Positions 17,982 through 26,623 of a stretch of DNA of 63,920 nucleotides are shown here, piece after piece. The stretch is taken from assembly GCA_011523705.1 (NCBI GenBank), contig WTGC01000009.1, positions 1-63,920 on the forward strand, given 5' to 3'. The notes under the pieces were generated by a model. That model was given only the letters and a program-made list of their open reading frames with translations, had not been told where the DNA came from and searched no databases. The translations under genes and the position numbers were made by a program. The DNA comes from Chloroflexota bacterium (GTDB taxonomy: Bacteria; Chloroflexota; Anaerolineae; Aggregatilineales; Phototrophicaceae). Each line of letters begins with the position of its first letter. Position 1 is the stretch's first letter.

Positions 17982-18917
17982 ATGGTAACGGACGGGAAAT
18001 ACACGCTCCGGCTAACAGGCGCCGATGACGCGCCCTTTGCCTTCGCGGCATCACCGGCCTTCGCGAGGGATGGCCTCTGCTACGCCGCTTGCGCTTCCGG
18101 GCTGTATCGCTCGCGTGACGGCGGCGCGCGCTGGGATTTGCTGCCGACGTCGCCCGAGCCGGTAACCACGGCGGTGGCGGTCTCGCCCGCGTTTGCCGAT
18201 GATCGGTCGCTGTTCGCGGCGGTGAAGGGTGGCGTTCTGCGCTCGACTGATAGCGGCGATTCCTGGTTCACGGCCGGCTTCCCAGCGCCGCCGCCGGTGT
18301 TTTCCAGCCTTGTAGCATCGCCCGACTTTGAGCGGGACGGTTTTCTCTTGGCTGGCACGCTGGAAGACGGCGTGTTTTCCTCTTCGGATCGCGGCGGCCG
18401 CTGGCAGCCCTGGAATTTCGGACTCTTTGACTTCAATGTGCTCTGCCTGGCGCTTTCGCCCGCCTGGATTGAAGACGAGACCGCCTACGCCGGCACCGAG
18501 ACCGGGCTCTACCGCAGCACGAATGGCGGGCGCGCCTGGCGCCACAGCGGCTTTCCCGCTGAACTGGCCCCGGCGCTTTGCCTTGCTTGTTTTGAAAACG
18601 GGTGCTCCGGCTCAAGTCGATTGCTGGTGGGAACAGAAAGCAAGGGACTGCTGGCCTCATGCGATCAGGGCGACACCTGGGAACGGCTGGCGCCGGACGC
18701 CCTGTCCGGGGCGGTGAATCAGTTGCATGTGGATGTCTATGACGGCAATACCTTGTACGGTTTGACCAGCGACGGCGTCGTGCGCTCCGATGATGGTGGA
18801 TTGAGCTGGTCTATTCTGAAACGCGTCGATGGCCTAGCTACCGCGATGCTGCCGCTTGGCGATGTCATACTGCTGGGCGTGCAGGGTAGAGGCGTCATGC
18901 GGTTGCCGGTCAATTGA
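17982..18917 (+). CDS. Asp-box (BNR-repeat) beta-propeller protein
   Basis: A 311-residue protein with six Asp boxes at regular spacing: SRDGGARW, STDSGDSW, SSDRGGRW, STNGGRAW, SCDQGDTW and SDDGGLSW. This predicts a propeller like those of sialidases or the Ycf48/HCF136 assembly factors. There is no signal peptide, and I do not see the arginine triad of a true sialidase, so a binding or assembly role is more likely than hydrolysis. It starts 6 bp after the chaperonin stop, which argues for joint production. Function unknown; a partner or client of the chaperonin paralog is a reasonable guess only. Confidence 0.8.
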   Translation: MVTDGKYTLRLTGADDAPFAFAASPAFARDGLCYAACASGLYRSRDGGARWDLLPTSPEPVTTAVAVSPAFADDRSLFAAVKGGVLRSTDSGDSWFTAGFPAPPPVFSSLVASPDFERDGFLLAGTLEDGVFSSSDRGGRWQPWNFGLFDFNVLCLALSPAWIEDETAYAGTETGLYRSTNGGRAWRHSGFPAELAPALCLACFENGCSGSSRLLVGTESKGLLASCDQGDTWERLAPDALSGAVNQLHVDVYDGNTLYGLTSDGVVRSDDGGLSWSILKRVDGLATAMLPLGDVILLGVQGRGVMRLPVN

Positions 18918-18942
18918 ATGGCAGAAAAAGCTGGAGAACACC

Positions 18943-19797
18943 GTGGAATATAGAATTCATGAATTTGCCGTCGGCGATTTCAAATGCGTCTCCATCAGCG
19001 ATGGCACGCAGCCGATAGACGCGGAGACGCTGCCGACTTTCTTCGCTGGCGCGTCGGCTGTCGAGCTGGCGGGGGCGCTGCGCGCGCACAATATGGCGCC
19101 AGATCACTTCGATTTGCAATGCAGCCCGCTGCTGATTGACACGGGCGATCAGCGCATATTGATCGATAGCGGCGGCGGTTCCGTTTTCCATTCGCACCTG
19201 GGGAAGGTGATTCCGGGCTTGGCGGCGGCCGGTTATCAGCCGAGCGATATCGATATCATCGTGCTGACGCATGGCCACCTCGATCACATCTGCGGCGGCG
19301 TCGATGCGGAAGGCGCGCTGGTATTCCCGCGGGCGAGGCAATTGATGGCGCGCGGCGAATGGGAATACTGGACGGAGGAAACCGATGCCAGGGCGATGGG
19401 CGATCAATTCGTCGAAGACGTGCAATTCGCTCAGGAATGCTTGCGCGCGATGGAGTCACAAGTGCAGCTGATCGAGCCTGGTGACGAGGTCGCGCCCGGC
19501 ATTCACACGATTCCGACGCCGGGCCACACGCGCGATCACATATCAGTGACGGTCACATCCGGCGGCGAGCGTTTGCTCTGCGTCGCCGACACGATGGATC
19601 TGCCGATCCACATTGAGCAAACAAGCTGGCATCCGGCTTGGGATGAGATGCCAGAATTGGCCTTGGAGTCGCGGCGGATGCTTTTGCGGCGCGCAGTTGA
19701 AGAGAAGGCGCTGATTCACGCCTTCCACTTTCCTTTTCCCGGCGTCGGCTACGTCCGCGCTGATGGCGATGGCTGGCGCTTTGAGCCGCTCAAATAG
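18943..19797 (+). CDS. Metallo-beta-lactamase-fold hydrolase
   Basis: A 284-residue MBL-fold protein. The zinc motif HGHLDH is at residues 110-115, followed by TPGHTRDH (third histidine ligand), Asp in DTMDLP, and a C-terminal His in HAFHFPFPG. I chose GTG 18943 because GGAG lies six bases upstream; the frame can be extended into the previous gene but that part is unlike MBL proteins. It resembles quorum-quenching-lactonase or alkyl-sulfatase-like hydrolases in general layout; the substrate is unknown. Within the co-directional sugar run it could open a sugar lactone (inference). Confidence 0.8.
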   Translation: MEYRIHEFAVGDFKCVSISDGTQPIDAETLPTFFAGASAVELAGALRAHNMAPDHFDLQCSPLLIDTGDQRILIDSGGGSVFHSHLGKVIPGLAAAGYQPSDIDIIVLTHGHLDHICGGVDAEGALVFPRARQLMARGEWEYWTEETDARAMGDQFVEDVQFAQECLRAMESQVQLIEPGDEVAPGIHTIPTPGHTRDHISVTVTSGGERLLCVADTMDLPIHIEQTSWHPAWDEMPELALESRRMLLRRAVEEKALIHAFHFPFPGVGYVRADGDGWRFEPLK

Positions 19798-19828
19798 ATT
19801 CTGACCGCAACTCAGGAGCCGGTAGAAA

Positions 19829-20569
19829 ATGCGCTTGCAAGAGCGGGTGGCAATTATCACCGGGGCGGCGTCGGGCATTGGCCTGGCGACTGCGCGTCGT
19901 TTCGCTCATGAGGGCGCGGCTGTTGTGGTCGCCGATATTGATCAAACTGGCGGCTTTGCCTGCGCGGAAGAGATCAGCGCGGCCGGCGGCAATGCCATTT
20001 TCGTCGAGACCGATGTCAGTGAAGAGCGTGATCTGCGCCGCATGGTGGGAGCGGCCGTGGAGACTTATGGCGGCTTGGATATACTCCACAACAATGCCTT
20101 TTGGAACGCGCCGGGAGCGGCTCAGGATATCTCGGAAGCTGACTGGCAGGCGACGCTGGCGGTGACCTTGACCGCCGTCTGGCAAGGGTCCAAACTGGCG
20201 ATTCCCCATCTCTTGGAGAGCCAGTACGGCGTCATCTTGAACACCGCGTCGGTGCATAGCATCGTTGGCTTGGCTGGCAGCGCCGCTTATCAGGCGGCCA
20301 AAGGCGGCGTATTGTCGTTGACGCGCGCCATGTCGCTGGAATTGGCGCCGAAGGTGCGCGTGGTGGCCATACTCCCGGGCGCGATTGAGACGCCCGCGAC
20401 GAAGCAGGTACCGGCCGCCGCCCATGCGGAATTTGTCAGCCAAGTGCCGCTGGCGCGAATGGGTCAAGCCGAAGAAGTCGCCAGCGTGGCCGCCTTTCTC
20501 GCATCCGATGAGGCGAGTTACATCACCGGCGCCGGCATCGTTGTCGATGGGGGATACACGACGCGTTAG
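19829..20569 (+). CDS. Short-chain dehydrogenase/reductase (SDR)
   Basis: A 246-residue classical SDR. The cofactor motif is TGAASGIG at the N-terminus; Asp in VVVADID suggests NAD(H) preference. The catalytic set is visible: Ser in NTASVHS, and Tyr and Lys in YQAAK. The NNAG motif is modified to HNNAFW. The C-terminus ITGAGIVVDGG is normal. An AGGAGC motif precedes the ATG. As the last gene of the run it likely oxidises a sugar or polyol produced by the upstream enzymes (inference). Confidence 0.87.
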   Translation: MRLQERVAIITGAASGIGLATARRFAHEGAAVVVADIDQTGGFACAEEISAAGGNAIFVETDVSEERDLRRMVGAAVETYGGLDILHNNAFWNAPGAAQDISEADWQATLAVTLTAVWQGSKLAIPHLLESQYGVILNTASVHSIVGLAGSAAYQAAKGGVLSLTRAMSLELAPKVRVVAILPGAIETPATKQVPAAAHAEFVSQVPLARMGQAEEVASVAAFLASDEASYITGAGIVVDGGYTTR

Positions 20570-20581
20570 GAACCGTCATCC

Positions 20582-20649
20582 TACCCCATCCTCGACCGCC
20601 AGTGTCTACGCGGCGCGGCCCCTTCCCCGAAGCATCAGGGAAGGGGAGC
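20582..20649 (+). repeat. Palindromic repeat, family A, with nested GTGTCTACGCG hairpin
   Basis: Reads TACCCCATCC, then a small hairpin GACCGCCAGTGTCTACGCGG, then a larger hairpin CCCCTTCCC ... GGGAAGGGG. It is the reverse complement of the right half of the repeat at 7616 apart from loop changes. It occupies the gap between the SDR and the second GH32 gene. Confidence 0.8.
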
Positions 20650-20739
20650 GCATTTCTCGGATTTGGATTGGGGCGCGCTCGCTTACGAATGGGACGGCAT
20701 GGCTTGAACTTAATGAATAAGTAGAAAAGGAATAAGATC

Positions 20740-22362
20740 GTGAGCGCAAACAGAAAACTACCAGCTATTTCAAAGGCGCCGCAGTATGAGTTCGCCGACA
20801 CCTTGGCCGAGCAAGAAGCGCAGTTGGCGGCCAATCCCATGATGGCGCGCTTCGCCGAGTCGCGCCTGGCGTTGGCGAGCGACCTGCATCGCCCGCTCTA
20901 TCATTTCGTAAGCCCCGAGAGCACGCTCAATGACCCCAACGGCTTGTGTTTTTGGCAGGGGAAATGGCACCTGTTTTATCAAGGATATCCGCCGGAAGAC
21001 GCGGGGCGCGTACACTGGGGGCATGCCATCAGCGATGATCTGATCCATTGGCAGGATCTGCCTTATGCCATTTATCCCTATCAAGAAGAAAGCTGCTATT
21101 CCGGCACGGCGCTGGTCGAGGATGACCGCGTCATCGCGATTTATCACGGCACCAAGCTGGGCAATATGGTCGCCACATCATCCGATCCCCTGCTGCTGAA
21201 TTGGGAGAAGGTGGGCGATGGCGCCGTTATCCCGCTGGCGAAATCGGAGGACGAGCCCATCCCCTATACTGTCTTCGACCCCTGCATTTGGCGCAAGGGC
21301 GAGCACTATTACGCGTTGTCAGGCGGCTGGCTGCCCAATGGACCAGCCAATAAGCAGATCCGCGCCAACTTCCTCTTCCGCTCGAGCGACCTGGAGCATT
21401 GGGAATACCTGCATCCTTTCATTGAAGACGACTTCTACACGGTCGTGAATGACGACGGCGCCTGCCCTTATTTTTGGCCGATCGGCGATGACAAGCATAT
21501 CTTTCTCATGTACAGCCACATGACCGGCGGGCAATACCTGCTGGGCGACTACGACAGGGCGCGCGACAAATTTGTCGTGACCGATGGCGGCTTGTTCAAT
21601 TTTGGTCCCTCTACGCCATCGGGTGTCCATGCGCCCTCTGCTTGTCCCGATGGGGAGGGCGGGGTCATCGTCATATTCAATATGAATCAGGGGATGCCGA
21701 CGCGGGGCTGGAACCAGATCATGACCTTGCCGCGCCGGCTCACGCTTGATGAGGACGGCCGCCTGCTGCAGGCGCCGGCCGGCGACATTGAGTCGCTGCG
21801 TTATGATCATCAGTCGGTTGAGCCGATGACGCTGCCGGCCAACCAGGAAATCGTGCTGGATAAGGTGCAGGGCAATGCCATGGAGCTCGCGCTGGAGATA
21901 GACCCGGCCGATGCGCCACTGGTGGAGCTTAACGTCCTGCGATCGCCCAAACGGGAAGAATATACCCGGATCGCATTCTTCAAGCATCGCGGCAATCGTT
22001 ATCGCCAGCGCCTGTCCAAGACGCAGGCGATGAATGCCAGTTCAGCGGCGATGGCGTCGCTGCCTCAGCGCTACGAGAGCCTGATATCCATCGACACGTC
22101 CTACAGTTCGACGCTGCCGGAAGCGCTTTCGCGCGCGCCTGAGACGGCGCCGGTATTCCTGGAGGACGACGAGCCTCTGCAATTGCGCGTCTTTATCGAC
22201 CGCAGCGTGGTCGAGGTCTACGCCAACGGCCGGCAGTGCGTCGCCTTGCGAGTTTATCCGGCGCGGGAAGACAGCCTGGGCGTGTCGCTGCGCGCGCAGG
22301 GGCGGGCGGCGACGCTGAATCGCTTTGATGCCTGGCAGATGCGCAGCGTTTGGGAAACCTAG
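20740..22362 (+). CDS. Glycoside hydrolase family 32 (beta-fructosidase-like)
   Basis: A 540-residue GH32 protein without signal peptide. The nucleophile motif LNDPNG is intact (about residues 67-72), followed by the typical WHLFYQ and SDDLIHW segments; the second motif is VFDPCIW with Phe in place of Arg. The expected acid/base motif (EC) reads GACPYFW, so the usual Glu appears to be Ala. The C-terminal beta-sandwich with [13 protein letters not shown] is characteristic. Starts at GTG after AAAAGGA. Likely acts on fructosides, but the altered third motif casts doubt on normal hydrolysis. It converges with, and overlaps by four bases, the permease gene on the other strand. Confidence 0.85.
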   Translation: MSANRKLPAISKAPQYEFADTLAEQEAQLAANPMMARFAESRLALASDLHRPLYHFVSPESTLNDPNGLCFWQGKWHLFYQGYPPEDAGRVHWGHAISDDLIHWQDLPYAIYPYQEESCYSGTALVEDDRVIAIYHGTKLGNMVATSSDPLLLNWEKVGDGAVIPLAKSEDEPIPYTVFDPCIWRKGEHYYALSGGWLPNGPANKQIRANFLFRSSDLEHWEYLHPFIEDDFYTVVNDDGACPYFWPIGDDKHIFLMYSHMTGGQYLLGDYDRARDKFVVTDGGLFNFGPSTPSGVHAPSACPDGEGGVIVIFNMNQGMPTRGWNQIMTLPRRLTLDEDGRLLQAPAGDIESLRYDHQSVEPMTLPANQEIVLDKVQGNAMELALEIDPADAPLVELNVLRSPKREEYTRIAFFKHRGNRYRQRLSKTQAMNASSAAMASLPQRYESLISIDTSYSSTLPEALSRAPETAPVFLEDDEPLQLRVFIDRSVVEVYANGRQCVALRVYPAREDSLGVSLRAQGRAATLNRFDAWQMRSVWET

Positions 22363-23258
22363 CCTTTGACCGCGCCGGCCGTCAGCCCGCGAGTGATAAA
22401 GCGCTCTAATAGCAATCCGATGATGATGACGGGTACGACTGCCATCAACGTCAATGCGCTGATGAACCACCACTCGATGCCGCGCGTATTATTCTGGCCC
22501 GCGATGAGCACCGGCATGGTGATGGCGTTGAAGTTGGTCAGCATGAGGGCGAAGAGGTATTCGTTCCAGGCGAAGATGAAGGAGAAGATCGCCACCGCCA
22601 CCAGCCCCGGCGCGCTCAGCGGCAGTACGATGCGCATGAAGGCGCCCCAGCGAGTCGCGCCATCGACGCGGGCGCTTTCTTCTAGGTCGACTGGCAAGCC
22701 ATTGAAGAAATCGCGCATGATCCATACGGCGAAGGGGATATTGAACATCGTATAAGCGATGATGAGACCGCCGTAGGTGTCGATCAAGCTGAAGGCGTTG
22801 TAAAGCAGCACGAAGGGCACGATGAAAATCGCTGGCGGCAGGAAGCGCTGCGAGATGATCCAGAAGGCGATGTTGTCGTTGTCCCAGCCCAAGCGCCCCC
22901 AATAATATTTGAAACGCGACAAACCGTATCCAGCCATGGCGCCGATGATCACCGAAAGAATAGTACTGCCGGCCGCCGACACGAGGCTGTTGCGGAAATG
23001 CCTCTCGGTCGATTCCCGCTGAATGCCAAACATCTCTTCCCAGTGGTCAGGTATCGGCTGGAAGTCGATGTAGGGGATGTAATTGGGTCCGCGGCTGACG
23101 TCAATTGGGCGCTTGACCGATGTGGTCGCCAGCCAGTAAAAGGGGAAGAGCACGATGAAACACCAGAAGATGACGATGGCGTAGAGCAGGGCAGATTGCC
23201 AGAGTGGACGCCTGCTTTTTCGACGCAGCAAGGGCAGTGGCTTGCGTCGGTTCATCAT
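22359..23258 (-). CDS. CUT1 ABC importer, permease (MalG type, importer 3)
   Basis: A 299-residue permease with the first hydrophobic segment after a basic N-terminus ([14 protein letters not shown]), EAA loop [15 protein letters not shown], and C-terminus [14 protein letters not shown]. The ATG overlaps the stop of the upstream permease (ATGA). The stop lies in a CTAG shared with the convergent GH32 gene, so the two genes overlap tail to tail. It is the last gene of the minus-strand importer operon. Confidence 0.9.
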   Translation of the reverse strand: MMNRRKPLPLLRRKSRRPLWQSALLYAIVIFWCFIVLFPFYWLATTSVKRPIDVSRGPNYIPYIDFQPIPDHWEEMFGIQRESTERHFRNSLVSAAGSTILSVIIGAMAGYGLSRFKYYWGRLGWDNDNIAFWIISQRFLPPAIFIVPFVLLYNAFSLIDTYGGLIIAYTMFNIPFAVWIMRDFFNGLPVDLEESARVDGATRWGAFMRIVLPLSAPGLVAVAIFSFIFAWNEYLFALMLTNFNAITMPVLIAGQNNTRGIEWWFISALTLMAVVPVIIIGLLLERFITRGLTAGAVKG

Positions 23259-24196
23259 TCGCTCCCGCCGCCAGCCAACCGTCGGCCCGCCATGAGAAAC
23301 AGCGTGGCGAAGATGATGACCAATATGAGCAGCACATAGGCGATAGCGCTGGCATAGCCATAATTGCCGTTGCTTAGCGCCTGCTCGAAGATATAAAGCG
23401 TCAGCGACTCGGTCGCGGAGCCGGGCCCGCCGCCGGTAGTCACCACAACCACATCAATGATTTTGAAGATCTCTAAGCCTCGTATCAGGATCACCGTCAT
23501 GGAGATCGGCAGAAGAATGGGCACGGTGACGCGCATGAATATCTCTAGCGCGTTGGCGCCGTCGACGCGCGCCGCTTCGTAGATGTCGTCGGGGATCGCC
23601 TGCATGCCCGCTAAGAGAATGAGCGTCATGAAGGGAATCCATTGCCAGGCGTCAATGATCAGGATGGCAATCGGCGCCCAACCAATATCCGTGAACCAGG
23701 GGACGGTGATGCCGCGCTCCAAGCCGAGCAGCTTGCCAAAATCGCGTAGAAAATCTGCAAGGGGCGAGCGCAATGGATTGGAATCGAAGAACATACGCCC
23801 GGTATATGCGGCCGCCACCGGCGTCATCATCATCGGCATCAGGAAGATGACGCGTACGATGTTGCGCCCGCGAAATGGCTGATTGAGCACGGTCGCCAAG
23901 CCCAAGCCGATGAGGTACTGGATGGTGACGCCGAAGAAGACATAGATCATTGTGTTGCGCACGGTACTGTGCAAGCGTCCGTCTCCAAGCAATCGCTCGT
24001 AGTTGCGACCCGTCAGCTCGAAGCCCATGCCGAGGAATCCGACGCCCTCGGTGATTCCGGCGGCGGCCGCCTGGCGGGCAATAGTGGAGCCGCCGCGCTG
24101 CATATCGGTGAAGCTGATGCCGAGCGACCAGAGCAGGGGAAATACCGACAAAGACAGCAGAATGATAACGGCCGGGCTGAGGAAGACCCGTTTCAT
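23255..24196 (-). CDS. CUT1 ABC importer, permease (MalF type, importer 3)
   Basis: A 313-residue permease. The frame can be extended 42 codons upstream, but that extension is encoded by palindromic repeat DNA, so I start at the ATG of [10 protein letters not shown], which begins a normal first membrane segment and follows a GGAAG motif. The EAA loop is [32 protein letters not shown] is the usual MalF-type segment. It is cut off from its binding-protein gene by an inserted DUF559 unit. Confidence 0.88.
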   Translation of the reverse strand: MKRVFLSPAVIILLSLSVFPLLWSLGISFTDMQRGGSTIARQAAAAGITEGVGFLGMGFELTGRNYERLLGDGRLHSTVRNTMIYVFFGVTIQYLIGLGLATVLNQPFRGRNIVRVIFLMPMMMTPVAAAYTGRMFFDSNPLRSPLADFLRDFGKLLGLERGITVPWFTDIGWAPIAILIIDAWQWIPFMTLILLAGMQAIPDDIYEAARVDGANALEIFMRVTVPILLPISMTVILIRGLEIFKIIDVVVVTTGGGPGSATESLTLYIFEQALSNGNYGYASAIAYVLLILVIIFATLFLMAGRRLAGGGSE

Positions 24197-24212
24197 GATG
24201 CGGTCTTCCGAA

Positions 24213-24248
24213 ACCCCTCTCAGTCTCCCAGACGGGTAGGGGGGAGGC
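24213..24248 (+). repeat. Degenerate GC-rich palindromic repeat, family A
   Basis: ACCCCTCTCAGTCTCCC, a short loop, then GGGTAGGGGGGAGG; imperfect arms, similar in make-up to the other family members. It directly adjoins the inverted repeat at 24265 and lies in the leader of the permease gene. Confidence 0.5.
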
Positions 24249-24264
24249 GAAACGCTTCTCGGTC

Positions 24265-24305
24265 GGTCTACCCCCCTCAGTCCCCCCGTATCAACGGGGG
24301 GATGG
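24265..24305 (+). repeat. Left 41-bp inverted repeat flanking the DUF559 gene
   Basis: Matches the reverse complement of 24808-24848 with one mismatch (A at 24279). It begins GGTCTACCCCCCTCAG and ends in a perfect hairpin with arms CCCCCCGT and ACGGGGGG around the loop ATCA. The loop and the flank fix its orientation, so the two copies are truly inverted. Confidence 0.9.
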
Positions 24306-24333
24306 TTGTCATCCCTGAGCATGTCTTTCGCTT

Positions 24334-24747
24334 TTATGGAGACTTGTCGTTGCGAGAGAGAAATCGGGCGATGTCTTGCAATACCGAATCCATATCATGC
24401 AATACCTGATCATTTTGAATGCGCAGAATCACGATCCCTCTCTCCTGCAAGAATCGGCTGCGCTGCGCATCATACTCTTGGTGTTCTGGCGAGTCGTGAA
24501 CGGGCCCATCTTCTTCGACCACGAGTCCGGCTTCTCGGCAAAAGAAATCCACAATAAAACGATCAATTGGCTGCTGGCGGCGAAAACGAAATCCCATCAA
24601 TTGCTTTCTGCGCAGCCTTTGCCAAAGCGCCTTCTCCGCGCTGGTCGGATTCTGTCGCATGGTTTGAGCGCGCGCGCTAATCTCGTCATAAACGGCGCGA
24701 TCGGTATTCGTCGGAGTCCATACTGCTTTACGGCTCACAAACGGCAT
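24334..24747 (-). CDS. DUF559 endonuclease-like protein inside an inverted-repeat unit
   Basis: A 137-residue protein of the DUF559 family, related in fold to very-short-patch-repair-type endonucleases. Family marks are [24 protein letters not shown] start (here [20 protein letters not shown]), [17 protein letters not shown], and the active-site strand [10 protein letters not shown] with a later [13 protein letters not shown]. Thus the Asp/Glu residues of a nuclease core are present. It stands alone between the binding-protein and permease genes of importer 3, same strand, and is closely framed by 41-bp inverted repeats. DUF559 proteins are widespread but without an established role. It looks like a passenger or a mobiliser of the repeat unit, not part of the transporter. 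Confidence 0.85.
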   Translation of the reverse strand: MPFVSRKAVWTPTNTDRAVYDEISARAQTMRQNPTSAEKALWQRLRRKQLMGFRFRRQQPIDRFIVDFFCREAGLVVEEDGPVHDSPEHQEYDAQRSRFLQERGIVILRIQNDQVLHDMDSVLQDIARFLSRNDKSP

Positions 24748-24807
24748 CCTTATCTTTTAGTGTTCGCGCCCGAAGTCGCTTCTCGCCCGCTGTCAGTCCG
24801 AACGACT

Positions 24808-24848
24808 CCATCCCCCCGTTGATACGGGGGGACCGAGGGGGGTAGACC
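24808..24848 (-). repeat. Right 41-bp inverted repeat flanking the DUF559 gene
   Basis: Inverted copy of 24265-24305 with a single mismatch. Together they enclose a 584-bp unit (24265-24848) holding only the DUF559 gene. Confidence 0.9.
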
Positions 24849-24856
24849 ACCTTGGC

Positions 24857-24888
24857 GCTCCCCCACTCCGATGATTCGGAGAGGGGGC
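24857..24888 (+). repeat. Palindromic repeat, family A
   Basis: Hairpin with inner arms CTCCGA and TCGGAG around TGAT, and outer C-run/G-run arms. It adjoins the right inverted repeat and lies between the DUF559 gene and the binding-protein gene of importer 3. Confidence 0.7.
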
Positions 24889-24973
24889 CGGGGGGTGAGG
24901 TAGACTAGGTCGAAAGCGCTGCGGTCAATGGTGTCTGCTCACCCGGTAGATTCGGGGGTTGAGGCAGACCTTC

Positions 24974-26443
24974 CTACATATCACCCATGTAGCCGACTGC
25001 CGCCTTGTACTGCTCCCGCTGCGCGTCGCGTCCCAGACGGTCGGTGATGGCGTTCCAGAGCTCGGCAGTGTTATCGAGCGCTTCTTGCGCGCTGATCTCG
25101 CCAGCGAGAGCGCGGGCGATCTCGGCATCCAGCGTCGACAGATATTCGGCCGAACCGGTGATGCGAATATCGAGTACGGCGTTTGGGTGGTTGATCGTGT
25201 TTTGGATGGCGTCCAGATAATCAGCGGCGCTTTCTTCATCAAAGCCAGCCGCGACCCAGGGCGCGGTATCAGCCAACTGGCTGAAGCGCGATGGATTGAT
25301 GCCGGTGCCGCCGGTGACGGCCAACTCGTTGACCACGTCTTTGCTGGCGAGGAAGGAAGCGAAATCAAGCGCGGCTTCGGTTACATCGCTGTCAGCCGCG
25401 ACCGAAATGATCCAGCCGCCGAAAGCGATGAAGGGCGCCGGGTTCTCTTCCATCACCCATTCGCCCGCGTCGTAATCCCAGTAGGAATCGCCACCAGGCA
25501 GTACGCCAAAACCGACCGCGCCTTTGACCAGCGAGACATTTTCATCGACCGAGATCGTACCGACATCGCCCCAGTCGAGGTTCAGCACGGCGGTGCCGGT
25601 CGCCATCAGCGTGCGCGTATCGGCAACATCGTAGTTGATCATTTCCGGATCGCCGACGTTGCGGATATCGATGTATTCCTCGAGTGCGCGCACCCAGCCG
25701 GGGTTGTTGACCTGCGGGGTCATGTCGTCGCAGCTGAAGAAAAAGCAGGGGTTGCCCGGCACTTTGCCGTATCCAGCCGCGCGCGAAAGGTATACCCAGT
25801 AGGATTGGGCGTTGCGGCGCTGCGCTTCCAGCGCGCCATAAATCGGCGCCATTGAGCCGGCAGTGTCGACCTCTTTGCCGTTGAAGAAATCGGCGATATC
25901 GCGGTACTGCGACCAGGTGGCCGGCTCGCCCAGGGCATAGCCGTATTCCGCTTCGAATTCCGCGGCGTACATCTCGTTATCGACCAGGTCCTTACGATAG
26001 TAAAGCATGTGCGCATCGCCATCGTAAGGCAGCGCGTAGGGCACGCCGCCCCAAGTGGTGATGCGATCGGCGTAGAGCGGGATGACATCGTCAGCTTCAA
26101 TCGCGTCCAGCGTTTCCTGCGGGATCTCCATCACATAACCGGGCGCCATGATGTCGCCAGCCCAGTCGGCGGCGTAAATCAAGACATCGTAATCGCCGGA
26201 ACCGGTCGAAAGCGCGGTGACAATCTTCTCGAATAATTCACCAAAGGCGAAGGTCTGCAACACGATATTGCCGCCGGTCGCCTCTTCCCAGATTGGTCCT
26301 TTATCGAGGACGGGACCGCCGATTGCAGAGCCGGTCTGCGTTACGACGACAACGGTTTGACCCGAAAAGTCTTGCGAGCTAACCGGCGCCACGAGGACAA
26401 GTGTCAGCAAAGCAAGCAGGAGAAACAATTTCTGTCTACGCAT
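24974..26443 (-). CDS. CUT1 ABC importer, sugar-binding protein (importer 3)
   Basis: A 489-residue family-1 solute-binding protein with a Sec signal peptide (KLFLLLALLTLVLVA, cut near PVSSQDF) and no lipobox. Segments such as YDVLIYAADWAGD, GVPYALPYDGDAHMLYYRKDL and GGWIISVAADS are typical of the family. GGAGTG precedes the ATG with good spacing. It is the first gene of the minus-strand operon, now separated from its permeases by the DUF559 unit. It is divergent from the FGGY kinase gene, so the 180 bp between them should hold both promoters. Confidence 0.87.
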   Translation of the reverse strand: MRRQKLFLLLALLTLVLVAPVSSQDFSGQTVVVVTQTGSAIGGPVLDKGPIWEEATGGNIVLQTFAFGELFEKIVTALSTGSGDYDVLIYAADWAGDIMAPGYVMEIPQETLDAIEADDVIPLYADRITTWGGVPYALPYDGDAHMLYYRKDLVDNEMYAAEFEAEYGYALGEPATWSQYRDIADFFNGKEVDTAGSMAPIYGALEAQRRNAQSYWVYLSRAAGYGKVPGNPCFFFSCDDMTPQVNNPGWVRALEEYIDIRNVGDPEMINYDVADTRTLMATGTAVLNLDWGDVGTISVDENVSLVKGAVGFGVLPGGDSYWDYDAGEWVMEENPAPFIAFGGWIISVAADSDVTEAALDFASFLASKDVVNELAVTGGTGINPSRFSQLADTAPWVAAGFDEESAADYLDAIQNTINHPNAVLDIRITGSAEYLSTLDAEIARALAGEISAQEALDNTAELWNAITDRLGRDAQREQYKAAVGYMGDM

Positions 26444-26529
26444 GGGTACACTCCTTAGCTAGTCGATATGGTTATGAAGAACCGATTCAGCGCGTCCACG
26501 GCTGATGCCGTCCAAAACGCGCAAAGAGA

Positions 26530-26540
26530 TTGTAATACAA
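26530..26540 (+). promoter_or_regulatory. Candidate operator in a divergent promoter region
   Basis: Perfect 11-bp palindrome TTGTAATACAA in the 180-bp gap between the divergent binding-protein and FGGY kinase genes. The form resembles GntR-type sites (TTGTA-N-TACAA), but no regulator gene lies nearby and one short palindrome can arise by chance. Confidence 0.3.
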
Positions 26541-26623
26541 CCTGATAGAGTCTTGTAGGCTGCTTGTATTCAGCATGCGAATTCTGTATGCTTGCGCTAT
26601 TGGCTACTGGCGATTGGCGCTTC

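Noticed and set aside
17982..18917. A true sialidase next to the chaperonin
   Set aside because: Six Asp boxes are present, but the arginine triad and nucleophile Tyr/Glu could not be found; a binding or assembly propeller is safer.
24197..24322. N-terminal extension of the permease at 23255
   Set aside because: It is translated palindromic repeat [13 protein letters not shown] begins a normal first membrane segment.
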